A DNA stretch of 64,000 nucleotides from Acidimicrobiales bacterium. Lineage in GTDB: Bacteria; Actinomycetota; Acidimicrobiia; Acidimicrobiales; Aldehydirespiratoraceae. Of this stretch, positions 41,233 to 51,674 are shown in pieces. Position numbers and translations under genes: made by a program. The stretch spans positions 2,104,369 to 2,168,368 of the forward strand of contig JAWPML010000001.1 of assembly GCA_033344915.1 (NCBI GenBank). The letters run 5' to 3'. Numbering within the stretch: position 1 is the stretch's first letter; every line of letters starts with the position of its first letter. A model generated the notes under the pieces. The model searched no databases. It was given only the letters and a program-made list of their open reading frames with translations, and was not told the origin of the DNA.

Positions 41233-41964
41233 TCAGTCCACCAATCTCAAGCCTGCGGGTGATTCTCCGGTGCCAACACTCGGCAGATCGACGGAGAACA
41301 CCGTGAGGTGCCCCGGGTAGACGTGTTCGCTCATCAGCACCGCGGCTCCGCTGTCGCTGCGGGTGATGCGCTCGCAGACGAGCACCGGCGAGCCGACGGG
41401 TACGCCGAGGAGGTCGGCGTCGGCCTCGGAGGCCGCACCCGCGCCGATGGTCTGCTCGGCCCCGCGTACCCGCACGCCGAGGATCTCGTAGAACGGACGG
41501 GCTTCCACGTCGCGACGGGAGAACCGCGAGCCCAGCCCCTCCGGGCACCAGACAGTGACGCGGGCGAAGGGTTCGCCGTCGGCCAGATTGACCCGCCGCA
41601 CCTCGAGGACGCGATCGCCGCCCAGCACCTCGGCGACCCGCGGCGGCGCATCGATGAACGCGAAGTCGAGGATCCGCCGCGTGGAGATCGCTCCGGAGGC
41701 CGCGAGCTGCTGCTCGACGGTGTCGAGTTCGGCGATCGGCTGGCGCACGGGATCGCCGGCGACGAACCAGCCGAGCCCCTGGCGGGAATCGATGAGGCCA
41801 CTGTCGCGCAGCTGTTCGAGCGCCCGCCGCACCGTCACCCGGCTGACGGAGAACTCCGCGGAGAGGTTCGCCTCCGACGGAAGCAGCCGGCCGGCCGTGT
41901 AGCCACCTTCATCGATGCGGGTCCGCAGCTCGTCGGCGATCTGTTGGTAGCGAGGCGTCCGCAT
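41233..41964 (-). CDS. GntR/HutC-family regulator next to aconitase
   Basis: 243 residues. Winged-helix start [20 protein letters not shown], then [20 protein letters not shown]; the C-terminal effector domain is UTRA-like, with [40 protein letters not shown] and [16 protein letters not shown]. It is divergent from the aconitase gene across 54 bp containing an ACTTGTATAGTACTTGT direct repeat, a plausible binding site. A role in control of acn is suggested by position only. Confidence 0.85.
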   Translation of the reverse strand: MRTPRYQQIADELRTRIDEGGYTAGRLLPSEANLSAEFSVSRVTVRRALEQLRDSGLIDSRQGLGWFVAGDPVRQPIAELDTVEQQLAASGAISTRRILDFAFIDAPPRVAEVLGGDRVLEVRRVNLADGEPFARVTVWCPEGLGSRFSRRDVEARPFYEILGVRVRGAEQTIGAGAASEADADLLGVPVGSPVLVCERITRSDSGAAVLMSEHVYPGHLTVFSVDLPSVGTGESPAGLRLVD

Positions 41965-42018
41965 GCAATCCCGAACTTGTATAGTACTTGTCTGGTTTTT
42001 TCCGCTAGGGTACACAGT

Positions 42019-44319
42019 ATGGCAGTCGCAGCAAGCACACCCATCGAACTGATCAACGGCGTCTACGCCACGTTGGACGAGCGCATCGGCGCCGCCCGTG
42101 AGCGCTTCGGCCGGCCCCTCACCCTGGCCGAGAAGATCCTGATCAACCATCTCGATCGTCCCGACCAAGAGCTCGAGCGGGGCGAGAGCTATGTGGACCT
42201 GCGACCCGACCGCGTCGCGATGCAGGACGCCACCGCCCAGATGGCGTGGCTCCAGTTCATGACCGCGGGCCTCGACGAGGTCGCCGTGCCCACCACGACC
42301 CACTGCGATCACCTGATCCAGGCCCGGGTCGACGGCAAGCGGGACCTCATGGCCGCGGTCGACAACAACGAGGAGGTCTACGACTTCCTCGAGTCCGTCT
42401 CCGCCCGGTACGGCGGCGGTTTCTGGAAGCCGGGCTCCGGCATCATCCACCAGGTCGTGCTCGAGCAGTACGCCTTTCCCGGCGGCATGATCATCGGCAC
42501 CGACAGCCACACCCCCAACGGCGGCGGCATCGGCATGATCGCCGTGGGCGTCGGCGGTGCGGACGCGGTCGACGTGATGACCGGGTTCCCCTGGAACGTG
42601 AAGTGGCCGAAGCTCATCGGCGTGGAGCTCACCGGCTCGCTCAGCGGGTGGAGCGCCCCGAAGGACGTCATCCTCAAGGTCGCCGAGATCCTCACGGTGA
42701 AGGGCGGCACGGGCGCCATCGTCGAGTACTTCGGGCCCGGCGCCGAGAGCCTCAGCTGCACCGGCAAGGCCACGATCTGCAACATGGGAGCCGAGATCGG
42801 GGCGACCACCTCGGTCTTCGCCTACGACGACGCCGTCGCCCGCTACCTCAAGAGCACGGGTCGCGAGGCCGTCGCCGACGCGGCGAACGCCGTCGCCCAC
42901 CACCTCCGGGCCGACGACGAGGTGCTCGCCAACCCGGCCGACTACTACGACGAGGTCATCACCATCGACCTCGACACCCTCACGCCCCACATCAACGGCC
43001 CCCACACGCCGGACCTCGCCCGCGAGGTCGCCGCGCTGGGCGACGAGGCCCGGGAGAACGGCTGGCCGCTCGAGGTCAGCGCCGCGCTAATCGGCAGCTG
43101 TACCAACAGCTCCTACGAGGACATCACCCGGGCCGCGTCCATCGCCCGCGAAGCGGCCGCGAAGGGCCTGAAGGCGAAGACCCGTCTGCTCGTCACCCCC
43201 GGTTCCGAGCAGGTGCGCGCCACCATCGTGCGTGACGGTCTGCTCCAGGACTTCGAGGCGCTCGGCGCGGTCGTCCTGGCGAACGCCTGCGGGCCGTGCA
43301 TCGGCCAGTGGGACCGCTCGGAGGAGCACGACCACCAGCCGGGCACCCCGAACGTGATCGTCACCTCCTACAACCGCAACTTCCCGAAGCGCAACGACGG
43401 CGACGCCGAGACCCTCGCGTTCGTGACGTCGCCGGAGACGGTCATCGCACTGGCGCTCGCCGGCACGCTCGACTTCGACCCGATCAACGACACGATCACC
43501 AACGACGCCGGCGAGGAAGTCGCCCTCAGCACACCGATCGGCCTCGAGCTCCCCGAAGCCGGATTCGATCCGGGTGAGGACACCTTCGTCGCCCCGCCGG
43601 CCGACGGTTCCGACGTCGACGTCAAGGTCGCCCTCACCTCCGATCGCCTCCAGCTGCTCACGCCGTTCATGCCGTGGGACGGCGAGGACTACGAGGACCT
43701 CCCGGTGCTGGTCAAGGCGCAGGGCAAGTTCACGACGGACCACATCTCGATGGCCGGCCCCTGGCTCAAGTACCGCGGCCATCTCGAGAACATCTCCGGC
43801 AACCTCTACCTCGGCGCGGTGAACGCCTTCCGCCAGGCCGACGGCTCCGAGTACGAGGTCGGCTACGGCAAGTCACAGCTCGACGGCTCGATCAAGCTCT
43901 TCCCCGAACTGGCGAAGGACTACCACGAGGCCGGCGTGCAGTGGGTCGTGATCGGCGACGAGAACATGGGCGAGGGTTCGAGTCGCGAGCACGCGGCCAT
44001 GGAGCCCCGGTTCCGCAACGGTGTCGTCGCCATCGCCCGCTCGTTCGCCCGGATCCACGAGACGAACCTCAAGAAGCAGGGCATGGTGCCGCTGACCTTC
44101 GCCGATCCGGCCGACTACGACCGCATCGACGAGGACGACCGCATCGCCGTGCGCGGCCTCGCCGATCTCGCGCCGGGCCGGCCGGTCACCGTCGAGGTGA
44201 CGAAGCCGTCGGGCGAGACGATCTCGTTCCTCACGAACCACACGTTCAGCGACGACCAGATCGAGTGGTTCAAGGCGGGCAGCGCCCTCAACATCATCAA
44301 GCAGCGCACCGCTAGGTGA
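42019..44319 (+). CDS. acn: Aconitate hydratase
   Basis: 766 residues. Catalyses citrate-isocitrate interconversion in the TCA cycle with a 4Fe-4S cluster. Cluster Cys ligands are in [10 protein letters not shown] and [11 protein letters not shown]; other signatures include [12 protein letters not shown] near residue 160, [12 protein letters not shown], and the swivel-domain [14 protein letters not shown]. Length and motifs fit the mitochondrial-type aconitase rather than the 890-residue AcnA. No Shine-Dalgarno precedes the ATG at 42019, so translation may be leaderless. The 3' end overlaps the convergent membrane-protein gene by 8 bp. Confidence 0.94.
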   Translation: MAVAASTPIELINGVYATLDERIGAARERFGRPLTLAEKILINHLDRPDQELERGESYVDLRPDRVAMQDATAQMAWLQFMTAGLDEVAVPTTTHCDHLIQARVDGKRDLMAAVDNNEEVYDFLESVSARYGGGFWKPGSGIIHQVVLEQYAFPGGMIIGTDSHTPNGGGIGMIAVGVGGADAVDVMTGFPWNVKWPKLIGVELTGSLSGWSAPKDVILKVAEILTVKGGTGAIVEYFGPGAESLSCTGKATICNMGAEIGATTSVFAYDDAVARYLKSTGREAVADAANAVAHHLRADDEVLANPADYYDEVITIDLDTLTPHINGPHTPDLAREVAALGDEARENGWPLEVSAALIGSCTNSSYEDITRAASIAREAAAKGLKAKTRLLVTPGSEQVRATIVRDGLLQDFEALGAVVLANACGPCIGQWDRSEEHDHQPGTPNVIVTSYNRNFPKRNDGDAETLAFVTSPETVIALALAGTLDFDPINDTITNDAGEEVALSTPIGLELPEAGFDPGEDTFVAPPADGSDVDVKVALTSDRLQLLTPFMPWDGEDYEDLPVLVKAQGKFTTDHISMAGPWLKYRGHLENISGNLYLGAVNAFRQADGSEYEVGYGKSQLDGSIKLFPELAKDYHEAGVQWVVIGDENMGEGSSREHAAMEPRFRNGVVAIARSFARIHETNLKKQGMVPLTFADPADYDRIDEDDRIAVRGLADLAPGRPVTVEVTKPSGETISFLTNHTFSDDQIEWFKAGSALNIIKQRTAR

Positions 44320-45868
44320 AGATGCGGGTGCAGCTGTCGCCCGCCCACAAGCTGATGACCGTGCCCTCCGGGTCCCGGGAGCTCGTCGTGCCGTTGAGCA
44401 GGGCTCCCGACCCGGGGTTCGTCGCGGCGAACAGGCCGGTCGGGTCGCCCGGGATCGCCTCGACGAGCTGCAACGAGCTGCCCAGCGTGACCTGGAGGAA
44501 CCCCACCGTCGCGGTCACGCCGATCCCGCTGAAGGTCACCAGCCCCTCCGGGTCGTCGTGGCCGGACGCGTACCACTGGGTGAAGCGACCGTCCTCGGTA
44601 CCGAGTTCTTCCTCGGTGAACACCAGCTCCAGCTGACCCCAGGAGACGAACCGGCTGCGATCGCCGCGGCAGAAGTCGAACTCCTCGTAGCCCCCGTCGG
44701 TGTCGGGGTCGCCGAGCTCGGCGGACACCGCCGCGATCACGCTCTCCGCCGACTGGTCGAACAGCACGACCTCACCACCCTCGAGCTTCAAGCCGGTCTC
44801 CACCAGGGTGACGAGGCCCGGTGAACCGACGGGCACGGGCGTGGTGGTGGTCGAGGGAGGTTCCGTGGTCGTCGGGGGTTCGGTGGTCGTGGGCGGCTCG
44901 GTGGTGGTGGGGCCACCGTCGTCGACGGTCGACGTCGGGGCCACGGTGGTCGTGGGCGCGACAGTCGTCGTCGCCGGCGCGGTGGTGGTCGGCTTGCCCT
45001 CGTCGGTCACCGTGGGCTCGTCGTCGGGGCCGAACACCACCAGCCCGATGCCGACCGCCGCGATCAGCGCGAGCAGGACGACGACCGCCACGACCCCGGC
45101 CGACACCCGCCGAGCCGGGGGTTCGTAGCGCAGCGTCTCCGGTTGGGGCGCCGGGGTGACCGGCAGGGTGCGGGTCGGCGGGGCCGACTCCGTCGGGCCG
45201 GCGGCGACGGGCCGGGCGTCCACCGGCGTCGGCGCCGGTCGGGCCGGCGACGGCGGCTCGTCGTCCTCGTCGGCATCGAACACCGAGACGGGACCGGCCG
45301 GCGTTCCGACGGCGGGAGCGGAGGGAGCGGCCTTGGGGACAACGGGCTCACCGAGATCCTCACGGGTGACGAGGGGCGCGGCGGCGAGCGAGGCGACCCG
45401 GGCGGCGCCCGCGGCGAGCGCGACCACGTCGTCCTCCGTGCCGACCCTCGTGGCTGCCGCGGTCTCCGGCACGGCGACGGTGTCGGCGATGCCGGCAGTG
45501 ACGCCGGCCTCCACGATCCGGTCCCGGGCGTCGGCGTCGAAGTCGTCGGGCACGACCACGGCGAGGCGGCTCGGTGCGCTGCCACCGAGCATCGCGGCGC
45601 GACCCACGACATGGTTGATCACCGCCGCGAGTGCGCCGATCCGGCCGGCCTGGGCCCGCTCCAGCGGATCGCTGACAGCGGGGCCGGGGGCGTCGCGAGC
45701 CGCCTCACCGACGAGGACCGCGCCCCCCTCGTCCTGTGCGACGAGGGTGGTGGCGGCGGGTCCGTCGACCCCGAGGGGCACCACCACCGCCGGCGTGCCG
45801 GCGACCGCGTCGATTCGCACCGCGGTGATGCCGTCCGCGGTGACGTGGAGTCCGAGCGTGTCTGCCAT
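44312..45868 (-). CDS. Membrane protein with TTTEPP-repeat stalk
   Basis: 518 residues (start [10 protein letters not shown]). Residues 1-170 look like an actin/Hsp70-type fold fragment ([38 protein letters not shown], then [12 protein letters not shown]), only weakly. A Pro/Ala-rich linker follows, then one membrane helix ([20 protein letters not shown], about 275-294), a Thr/Pro stalk with tandem TTTEPP units, and an extracellular C-terminal domain of about 160 residues with [20 protein letters not shown] and repeated strands. The gene is flanked by a 16-bp inverted repeat. Possibly an envelope sensor; not identified. Confidence 0.7.
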   Translation of the reverse strand: MADTLGLHVTADGITAVRIDAVAGTPAVVVPLGVDGPAATTLVAQDEGGAVLVGEAARDAPGPAVSDPLERAQAGRIGALAAVINHVVGRAAMLGGSAPSRLAVVVPDDFDADARDRIVEAGVTAGIADTVAVPETAAATRVGTEDDVVALAAGAARVASLAAAPLVTREDLGEPVVPKAAPSAPAVGTPAGPVSVFDADEDDEPPSPARPAPTPVDARPVAAGPTESAPPTRTLPVTPAPQPETLRYEPPARRVSAGVVAVVVLLALIAAVGIGLVVFGPDDEPTVTDEGKPTTTAPATTTVAPTTTVAPTSTVDDGGPTTTEPPTTTEPPTTTEPPSTTTTPVPVGSPGLVTLVETGLKLEGGEVVLFDQSAESVIAAVSAELGDPDTDGGYEEFDFCRGDRSRFVSWGQLELVFTEEELGTEDGRFTQWYASGHDDPEGLVTFSGIGVTATVGFLQVTLGSSLQLVEAIPGDPTGLFAATNPGSGALLNGTTSSRDPEGTVISLWAGDSCTRIFT

Positions 45869-45927
45869 GCGGGTCGAAGCGTAGTGCCGCGCCCTGCCGT
45901 CGAGCGGACGGGAGCCGGCCAAAACGA

Positions 45928-45973
45928 AGAGAAGCGGTTGGATTGGTCTTGGGGGACATCCAACCGCTTCTCT
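45928..45973. repeat. 16-bp perfect inverted repeat
   Basis: Arms AGAGAAGCGGTTGGAT (45928-45943) and its exact complement (45958-45973), with a 14-nt loop TGGTCTTGGGGGAC. It lies in the 254-bp gap between the divergent stalk-protein gene and lysR; no terminator would be expected between divergent genes. Confidence 0.75.
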
Positions 45974-46122
45974 GAGCCTCGGACCGCCGAAAGGGGGGAC
46001 GGGGGTCCGGGCTGACTGACGGGGGCAAGGGGGTTGCCCTTCGTCGTCGTTACGTCGTAGTCAAGCAGGTCTCGACCCATCTTTCCAACAGTTCCCGGGG
46101 ATATGTGTCATCATTCACAGCG

Positions 46123-47046
46123 ATGGATCTCCGCCAACTCAATGCCCTGCTGGCCGTGGCCGAACACCACTCCTTCTCCGCGGCGGCGCGGGCCCTCCAC
46201 ACCGTGCAGAGCAACGTCTCCACCCATGTCGCCCGGCTCGAACAGGAGGTCGGCTCCACCCTCATCGACCGGGCCGAGGGCGAACTCACCGTGGAGGGCG
46301 AGATCGTCGCCGACCGGGCCCGCCGCATCCTCATCGAGCTGCGGGCGATCGAGGACGACCTGATCGCCCTGCGCGACGACGTGAGTGGCCAGGTACGGGC
46401 CGGCGTGATCGGCACCACCGCGCGCTGGCTCGTCCCCGCGCTTCTCACCGGCGTGTCGACGGAGTACCCCCGGATCGAGCTACGGGTGATCGAGGCGACC
46501 ACCACGTCGCTGCTCCCCCAGCTCCTCAGCGACCGACTCGATCTCGCCGTCGTGAACCTGCCGGTGGACGATCCGGACGTGGACACCGACGTGTTGTTCA
46601 CCGAGGAGCGGATCATCGTCGCGCCGCTCGACCATCCACTCGCCGACCACGACCGGGTCGACCTCGCCGAGATCGCCCGCCACCAGATCCTGCTGCCCCC
46701 GCAGGGCACGGCGTTTCGCGACGAGATCGACACCGACGCCCGCCGCGCCCGGGTCCGCCTGACCGCGAAGGCCGAGGTGGACGGACTGCGCCTGCTCACC
46801 TCACTCGCCTTCGAAGGGTTCGCGCCGGCCCTCGTCCCCGCCAGCGCCGCACCCGGATGGCTCGGTGGCAACTGGAAGCGGGTCAACGTCGACGGGCTGT
46901 CGCCGCGGATCGTCGGTCTCGCCACGCCGAAGCGCACGTCGCCGTCCGCCCCCACCCGGACCCTCGCCGATCTCATCCGGCGAATCGTCGCCACGGACGG
47001 ACCCGACCAGAGCCTGATCAGCCCGGCCGCCACCTCGAACGACTAG
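46123..47046 (+). CDS. LysR-family transcriptional regulator
   Basis: About 307 residues. N-terminal HTH MDLRQLNALLAVAEHHSFSA then AARALHTVQSNVSTHVARLE, classic LysR; the C-terminal periplasmic-binding-like domain begins around VSGQVRAGVIGTTARWLVPA. The start at 46123 matches the family N-terminus; an in-frame GTG at 46105 has a GGGGA just ahead and is an alternative. It reads in the same direction as the carboxyl transferase 84 bp downstream and is a candidate regulator of it. Confidence 0.88.
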   Translation: MDLRQLNALLAVAEHHSFSAAARALHTVQSNVSTHVARLEQEVGSTLIDRAEGELTVEGEIVADRARRILIELRAIEDDLIALRDDVSGQVRAGVIGTTARWLVPALLTGVSTEYPRIELRVIEATTTSLLPQLLSDRLDLAVVNLPVDDPDVDTDVLFTEERIIVAPLDHPLADHDRVDLAEIARHQILLPPQGTAFRDEIDTDARRARVRLTAKAEVDGLRLLTSLAFEGFAPALVPASAAPGWLGGNWKRVNVDGLSPRIVGLATPKRTSPSAPTRTLADLIRRIVATDGPDQSLISPAATSND

Positions 47047-47130
47047 GCAGGGAGGCGTAACGTCGCCCGCAACACGCGGGTCAGAAGCAGCGCCGCATCA
47101 CCGTGATGCGCGCGGGGTCGGGAGGCGCCG

Positions 47131-48486
47131 GTGACCACGATCGACGATTCCGTCGACATCCGGGCGAAGGCGGCCGGCTTCGTGCGGGCCAAGGCGTCCG
47201 ACTTCCACGGTCGCCGGGTCATCGTCGTCGATGCGCAGAACGGTGACGACGCCGGCGCGCTCACACCGAGCGACGGCCACACCATCGCCGCCGCGGCCCG
47301 CTACGCACTGGACCAGCGCCTCCCGCTCGTCATCCGACTCGCCTCGAGCGGTGCCGATCTACGCGAGGGGGTCGCCGCCCTCGACGGCTGGGGCGGAGCG
47401 GCCCGCGAGATGACCCGCTGCTCCGGCGTGATCCCGTCCGTCGTCATCGTCTGCGGCCCGACCGTGTCCGGCCCGGCACTGATGCTCGGCCTCGCAGACG
47501 TCGTGATCATGGTCGACGAGTCGTACGCCTTCGTCAGCGGACCGGTCATGGTCGAACAGTTCACCGGCGTGCCGATCGGGTCCGCGGAGCTCGGCGGGGC
47601 CGCCGTCCACGGACGCACCTCCGGCGTCGCCACCCTGGTCGCCGCCGACCTGGAGGAAGCCGAGGCGCTCGCCGCCGAGGTGCTCGCGTTCCTCCCCGAC
47701 CACACGGACGATCCGGCGCCGGCGGTCGCCTGCAACGATCCCGTCGACCGACCGACTCCCGAGGCCTACGCCGTCCTCCCGGAGTCGGCCAACGGGTCCT
47801 ACGACTGTCGCGACGTGCTGGCCGCGATCGTGGACGACGGCCACCTGCTCGAGCTCCACACCGACTGGGCCGCCAACCTGGTCACCGCCTTCGCCCGGAT
47901 CGGCGGTCGCCCGATCGGCATCGTCGCCAACCAGCCGCAGACCATCGCCGGCACGCTGAACATCACCGCATCCCGCAAGGGGGCGCGGTTCGTCGCCCTG
48001 TGCGACGCGTTCAACCTCTCGATCCTCACCGTCGTCGACACGTCCGGCTTCTACCCGGGCAAGGATCTCGAATGGCGGGGCATGATCCGCTACGGCGCCC
48101 AGATGGCGTTCGCCTACGCCCGCGCCACCGTCCCCCGCGTCAACGTCACGACCCGCAAGAGCTATGGCGGCGCCTACATCGTCATGGACTCCAAGCGGAT
48201 GGGCAACGACATGGCGCTGGCGTGGCCGTCGGCGGAGATCGCCGTCATGGGTGCCAAAGGGGCGGTCGAGATCCTCCACCGCGGTGCCACGGCGGAGGAA
48301 CGCGAGGAGCTCCAGGCCGGCTACGAGGAACGCCTGCTCAACCCCTACATCGCCGCCGAGCGCGGCACCATCGACGCCGTGATCGATCCGGCGGACACGC
48401 GCGCCGAGATCCATGCGGCGCTGGAGATGCTCGCCGGCAAGCGGGAGCGGTTGCCCCGTCGGCGCCACGACAACACACCGCTCTGA
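47131..48486 (+). CDS. Acyl-CoA carboxylase beta (carboxyltransferase) subunit-like protein
   Basis: 451 residues, GTG start. Carboxyl-transferase fold of the PccB/AccD type: N-terminal crotonase half with VVIVCGPTVSGPALMLGLAD and YAFVSGPVMVEQFTGVPIGS; C-terminal half with RPIGIVANQPQTIAGTLNIT, VDTSGFYPGKDLEWRGMIRY and RKSYGGAYIVMDSKRMG. It would transfer carboxyl from biotin to acetyl- or propionyl-CoA. It is roughly 60 residues shorter at the N-terminus than typical PccB (~520), and no biotin carboxylase gene is adjacent, so the partner must be elsewhere and the exact substrate is open. Confidence 0.83.
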   Translation: MTTIDDSVDIRAKAAGFVRAKASDFHGRRVIVVDAQNGDDAGALTPSDGHTIAAAARYALDQRLPLVIRLASSGADLREGVAALDGWGGAAREMTRCSGVIPSVVIVCGPTVSGPALMLGLADVVIMVDESYAFVSGPVMVEQFTGVPIGSAELGGAAVHGRTSGVATLVAADLEEAEALAAEVLAFLPDHTDDPAPAVACNDPVDRPTPEAYAVLPESANGSYDCRDVLAAIVDDGHLLELHTDWAANLVTAFARIGGRPIGIVANQPQTIAGTLNITASRKGARFVALCDAFNLSILTVVDTSGFYPGKDLEWRGMIRYGAQMAFAYARATVPRVNVTTRKSYGGAYIVMDSKRMGNDMALAWPSAEIAVMGAKGAVEILHRGATAEEREELQAGYEERLLNPYIAAERGTIDAVIDPADTRAEIHAALEMLAGKRERLPRRRHDNTPL

Positions 48487-48523
48487 GGCCCCGCCCAACG
48501 TGTGAGGCAGGCGTATCGCGGTC

Positions 48524-48529
48524 TAGATT
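48524..48529 (+). promoter_or_regulatory. -10 element of a leaderless citrate synthase transcript
   Basis: TAGATT ends seven bases before the GTG at 48537; no Shine-Dalgarno lies between, so transcription probably starts at the start codon itself. The -35 is not obvious. Confidence 0.45.
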
Positions 48530-48536
48530 CATCCCC

Positions 48537-49802
48537 GTGTCTGAGAGCGTAACCATCACCGACAACCGCACCGGCGAGTCGATCGAGATCCCGATCGTTG
48601 ACGGGGGTGTCGATGCCGCCGACTGGCGCAAGCTGCTGCCCGGCATCTGGTTCTCGGACCCGGGGCTGGCCACCACCGCCGCCACCGCGAGCGGCATCAC
48701 CGAGCTCGACGGCGAGAACGGCATCCTGCGCTATCGCGGCTATCCGATCGAGCAGCTGGCCGAGAACAGCACGTTCCTCGAGGTCGCCTACCTGCTCGTC
48801 CACGGTGATCTGCCCGACGCGGCGCAACACGATGCGTGGATCGACGAGATCACCCACCACACCTACATCCACGAGAACTTCCGCAAGCGGATCAACGACG
48901 CCTACCACTACGACGCCCACCCCATGGGCCTGCTCACCTCCGCCGTCGCCGGCCTCTCGACCTTCTACCCGGAGGCGAAGGACATCGAGGATCCCGCGAA
49001 CCGCATGGAGCAGATCGTTCGCCTGATCGCGAAGATGCCCACGCTGGCGGCCAACGCCTACCGCCACTCGGTCGGTCAGCCGTTCGTCTTCCCCGACAAC
49101 AACACCGACTACCCCACCAACTTCCTGCGGATGATGTGGCAGATCGGCGGGCCCTACGAACTCGACCCGGCCCTCCAGAAGGCCATGGAGATCCTCCTGA
49201 TCCTCCACGCGGACCACGAGCAGAACTGCTCGACTACCGCGGCCCGGGTCGTCGGCTCGGCCCACGCCGACCCGTACTCCTCGATCGCCGCGGCATGCGC
49301 GGCCCTCTACGGCCCCCGCCACGGCGGCGCCAACGAGGCCGTGCTCAACATGCTCGACGACATCGGGAGCTACGACAACGTCGACGCCTTCATCGAGAGC
49401 GTGAAGGCCGGTGAAGGTCGCCTGATGGGCTTCGGTCACCGCGTCTACAAGAACTACGACCCGCGGGCCACGATCATCAAGGACGCGGCCTACGACGTGT
49501 TCGAGGTGACGGGCAAGAACCCCCGCCTCGACATCGCGTTGAAGCTCGAAGAGGCCGCCCTCAACGACGACTACTTCGTGAGCCGCAAGCTCTACCCGAA
49601 CGTCGACTTCTACTCGGGGCTCATCTACCAGTCGATGGGCTTCCCGACGGAGATGTTCACCGTGCTGTTCGCCATCGGCCGCACACCGGGTTGGCTGGCC
49701 CACTGGAACGAGATGCTCGAGCAGGACTCCCGCATCGCCCGGCCCCGCCAGCTCTACACCGGCCCCGAGGTGCGCGACTACGTGCCCCTGGCCAGCCGCT
49801 GA
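48537..49802 (+). CDS. gltA: Citrate synthase
   Basis: 421 residues, type II-like bacterial citrate synthase; condenses oxaloacetate and acetyl-CoA. Visible: N-terminal beta-rich IPIVDGGVDAADW, then GILRYRGYPIEQLAENSTFL, RHSVGQPFVFPDNNTDYPT, catalytic-region LILHADHEQNCSTTAARVVG, PRHGGANEAVLNMLDDIG, GFGHRVYKNYDPRA (catalytic His and Arg) and the final VDFYSGLIYQSMGFP. The GTG start fits a leaderless mRNA from the -10 at 48524. It is in the same TCA context as acn (42 kb) and aceK (56 kb). Confidence 0.95.
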   Translation: MSESVTITDNRTGESIEIPIVDGGVDAADWRKLLPGIWFSDPGLATTAATASGITELDGENGILRYRGYPIEQLAENSTFLEVAYLLVHGDLPDAAQHDAWIDEITHHTYIHENFRKRINDAYHYDAHPMGLLTSAVAGLSTFYPEAKDIEDPANRMEQIVRLIAKMPTLAANAYRHSVGQPFVFPDNNTDYPTNFLRMMWQIGGPYELDPALQKAMEILLILHADHEQNCSTTAARVVGSAHADPYSSIAAACAALYGPRHGGANEAVLNMLDDIGSYDNVDAFIESVKAGEGRLMGFGHRVYKNYDPRATIIKDAAYDVFEVTGKNPRLDIALKLEEAALNDDYFVSRKLYPNVDFYSGLIYQSMGFPTEMFTVLFAIGRTPGWLAHWNEMLEQDSRIARPRQLYTGPEVRDYVPLASR

Positions 49803-49860
49803 GCCCGGGCCGCTGCAACCGACGCTGCGCAACCGACTCGGACGGCTTCGGCCGTCGCGG

Positions 49861-50448
49861 TTGGAGCTGATCAGCCTCCACATCCCGAAGACGGCGGGCA
49901 CCTCGTTTCGCGCCGCGCTCGAAGCCGAGTACGGCGACGACCTCACCCCGGTCTACGGCGGCATCGGCGTGGACGGGAGAGCGTGCCGGGCCGTGCACGG
50001 GCACTTCTCGCCGAGCCAGTTCTGGTCGGCCGGTCGGCACGCCGCGCTCATCATGTGGCTGCGGGACCCGGCCGAGCGGATCGCGTCCTACTACGACTTC
50101 TGGCGGTCGTCGGCCGCCCACGGCAACCCGAACCACGACGAGTTCCTCGCGTCGGACATGACCCTCACCGAGTTCGCGGCCTGGGAGCCGATCCGCACCG
50201 AGTTCGAGACGATGTACATCGAGGCCCTCTCCCCCGCCGACTTCACGTTCGTCGGGATCGCCGAGCGCTACGACGAGGACCTGGCCCGGCTCGCCGATCG
50301 GCTGGGCTGGCGCACGACAGGCGTCGCGGAACGGGTGAACGTCACCCCCGGCGAGCGGGCGCCGCTCGACGCGGCCACCCGCGCCGAGATCGAACGGCAC
50401 CACCCCGTCGAGGTCGATTGGTACCGGCGTTTCGCCTCTAGGCGGTGA
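49861..50448 (+). CDS. Sulfotransferase-like protein
   Basis: About 195 residues. 5'-phosphosulfate loop HIPKTAGTSFRAAL at the very start and the 3'-phosphate-binding LRDPAERIASYYDFWRSS further on are the two PAPS-binding signatures of the sulfotransferase 2/P-loop family. The later half (FVGIAERYDEDLARLADRLG) fits short bacterial members such as those acting on glycans or lipids. The start is uncertain: TTG at 49861, although protein-like sequence extends some 17 codons upstream. The 3' end overlaps the convergent P450 by 11 bp. Confidence 0.8.
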   Translation: MELISLHIPKTAGTSFRAALEAEYGDDLTPVYGGIGVDGRACRAVHGHFSPSQFWSAGRHAALIMWLRDPAERIASYYDFWRSSAAHGNPNHDEFLASDMTLTEFAAWEPIRTEFETMYIEALSPADFTFVGIAERYDEDLARLADRLGWRTTGVAERVNVTPGERAPLDAATRAEIERHHPVEVDWYRRFASRR

Positions 50449-51655
50449 CGCCGAGCTTCTCGGTGGGCGTGAACCTGACGGGCATCGCCTCGACGCCGGT
50501 GATGAAGTTCGAGTTGCGCCACGGCAACTCGGACTGGGGCACCGCCATCTCCATGTCGGGCAGGCGGGTCAACACCTTGGTGAACATCTCCTTCAGCTCC
50601 AACCGGGCGAGCGAGGCACCGAGGCAAAAGTGGGTGCCGAAGCCGAACGCCATGTGGTGATTGGGGTCGCGGGCGATGTCGAACCGGAACGGGTCGACGA
50701 AGTGTTCCTCGTCGCGGTTGCCCGACGGGTACAGCATGATCACGTCGCTGCCCGCAGGGATCGTCTCGCCCCGCAGCTCCACGTCCGTCATCACGGTGCG
50801 GGCCATGTTCTTGATCGGCGTGACCCAACGGAGCATCTCCTCGACGGCCGTCTCGATGCCGCCGGCCAGGTCGGCCTGGAGCTTCGCCCGCTCGTCGGGG
50901 AACTCGAGCAACGCCTGCATGCCGCCGGTGATCACGTGGCGGGAGGTCTCGTCACCGCCGATCAGGATGAGGAGCGATTCCTGCACGATCGACTCGTCGT
51001 CGAGTCGGTCGCCGTCGACCTCGGCCTCGCAGAGGATCGAGACGAGGTCGTCACCGCCGGGGTTCGCTCGCCGATCGGCGATGATCCCCATCTGGAACTC
51101 CCGGAAGGCGATACCGGCGAGCATCGCCTTCTCCGATGCCTCCGGCGACGTCGTCGTCGTGCCCCGGATCAGGTCGTCGGACCATTCGAGCAGATCGTCG
51201 AACGACTCCCGCGGAAAGCCGAGCATGTCGCCGATCAACAGGAGCGGGAGCGGCGCGGCGATGTCCCACACGAAGTCGGCCTCGCCCTTCTCGCACACCC
51301 GGTCGATGATCATGTCGCACAGACCACCGATCTGGTCGAGCTTGTCGCGCACCCGTTTCGGCGTGAAGCCCTTGTTCACGAGCTTGCGCCGGTTCAGATG
51401 GTCCGGGTCGTCCATCGAGATCATCATCGGCAGCGGATCGCCCTTGGGCCGGGGCGCCTTGTACGACGAGTAGGTCTGCGGGTCCCGCGACACGGTCAGG
51501 ATGTCGTCGTACTTCGCCACGGCCCACACGTCGGAGTTGGGGTCGTAGTACACGGGCGCGTTCTCGCGCATCCATGTCCAGTCGTCGTGCGGTTGCGCCG
51601 CGTACCAGTTGCCGTCGAGGAGATCGATGTGGTCGCGCACGGGATGATTCGCCAT
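50438..51655 (-). CDS. Cytochrome P450
   Basis: 405 residues, soluble bacterial P450. I-helix GGDETSRHVITGG, K-helix E-x-x-R in VEEMLRWVTPIKNMARTV, and the heme loop AFGFGTHFCLGASLARLELK with the thiolate Cys. The N-terminal part YDDILTVSRDPQTYSSYKAP and MDDPDHLNRRKLVNKGFTPK resembles CYP families acting on steroids or terpenoids in actinobacteria. No ferredoxin gene adjoins. Divergent from the PhzF-like gene across a 19-bp gap, suggesting a shared promoter zone. Confidence 0.92.
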   Translation of the reverse strand: MANHPVRDHIDLLDGNWYAAQPHDDWTWMRENAPVYYDPNSDVWAVAKYDDILTVSRDPQTYSSYKAPRPKGDPLPMMISMDDPDHLNRRKLVNKGFTPKRVRDKLDQIGGLCDMIIDRVCEKGEADFVWDIAAPLPLLLIGDMLGFPRESFDDLLEWSDDLIRGTTTTSPEASEKAMLAGIAFREFQMGIIADRRANPGGDDLVSILCEAEVDGDRLDDESIVQESLLILIGGDETSRHVITGGMQALLEFPDERAKLQADLAGGIETAVEEMLRWVTPIKNMARTVMTDVELRGETIPAGSDVIMLYPSGNRDEEHFVDPFRFDIARDPNHHMAFGFGTHFCLGASLARLELKEMFTKVLTRLPDMEMAVPQSELPWRNSNFITGVEAMPVRFTPTEKLGVTA

Positions 51656-51674
51656 TGCCGGAAAATAGGCGAAC

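Noticed and set aside
42019-44319. Longer start for aconitase from an in-frame codon at 41308
   Set aside because: The extension runs antisense through the GntR gene and lacks homology to aconitase; the ATG at 42019 gives the family N-terminus.
44840-44990. Short tandem GT/GG-rich repeat that might be a CRISPR-like or satellite array
   Set aside because: It is the coding repeat for TTTEPP units in the stalk of the membrane protein; units are 18 bp, no spacers.
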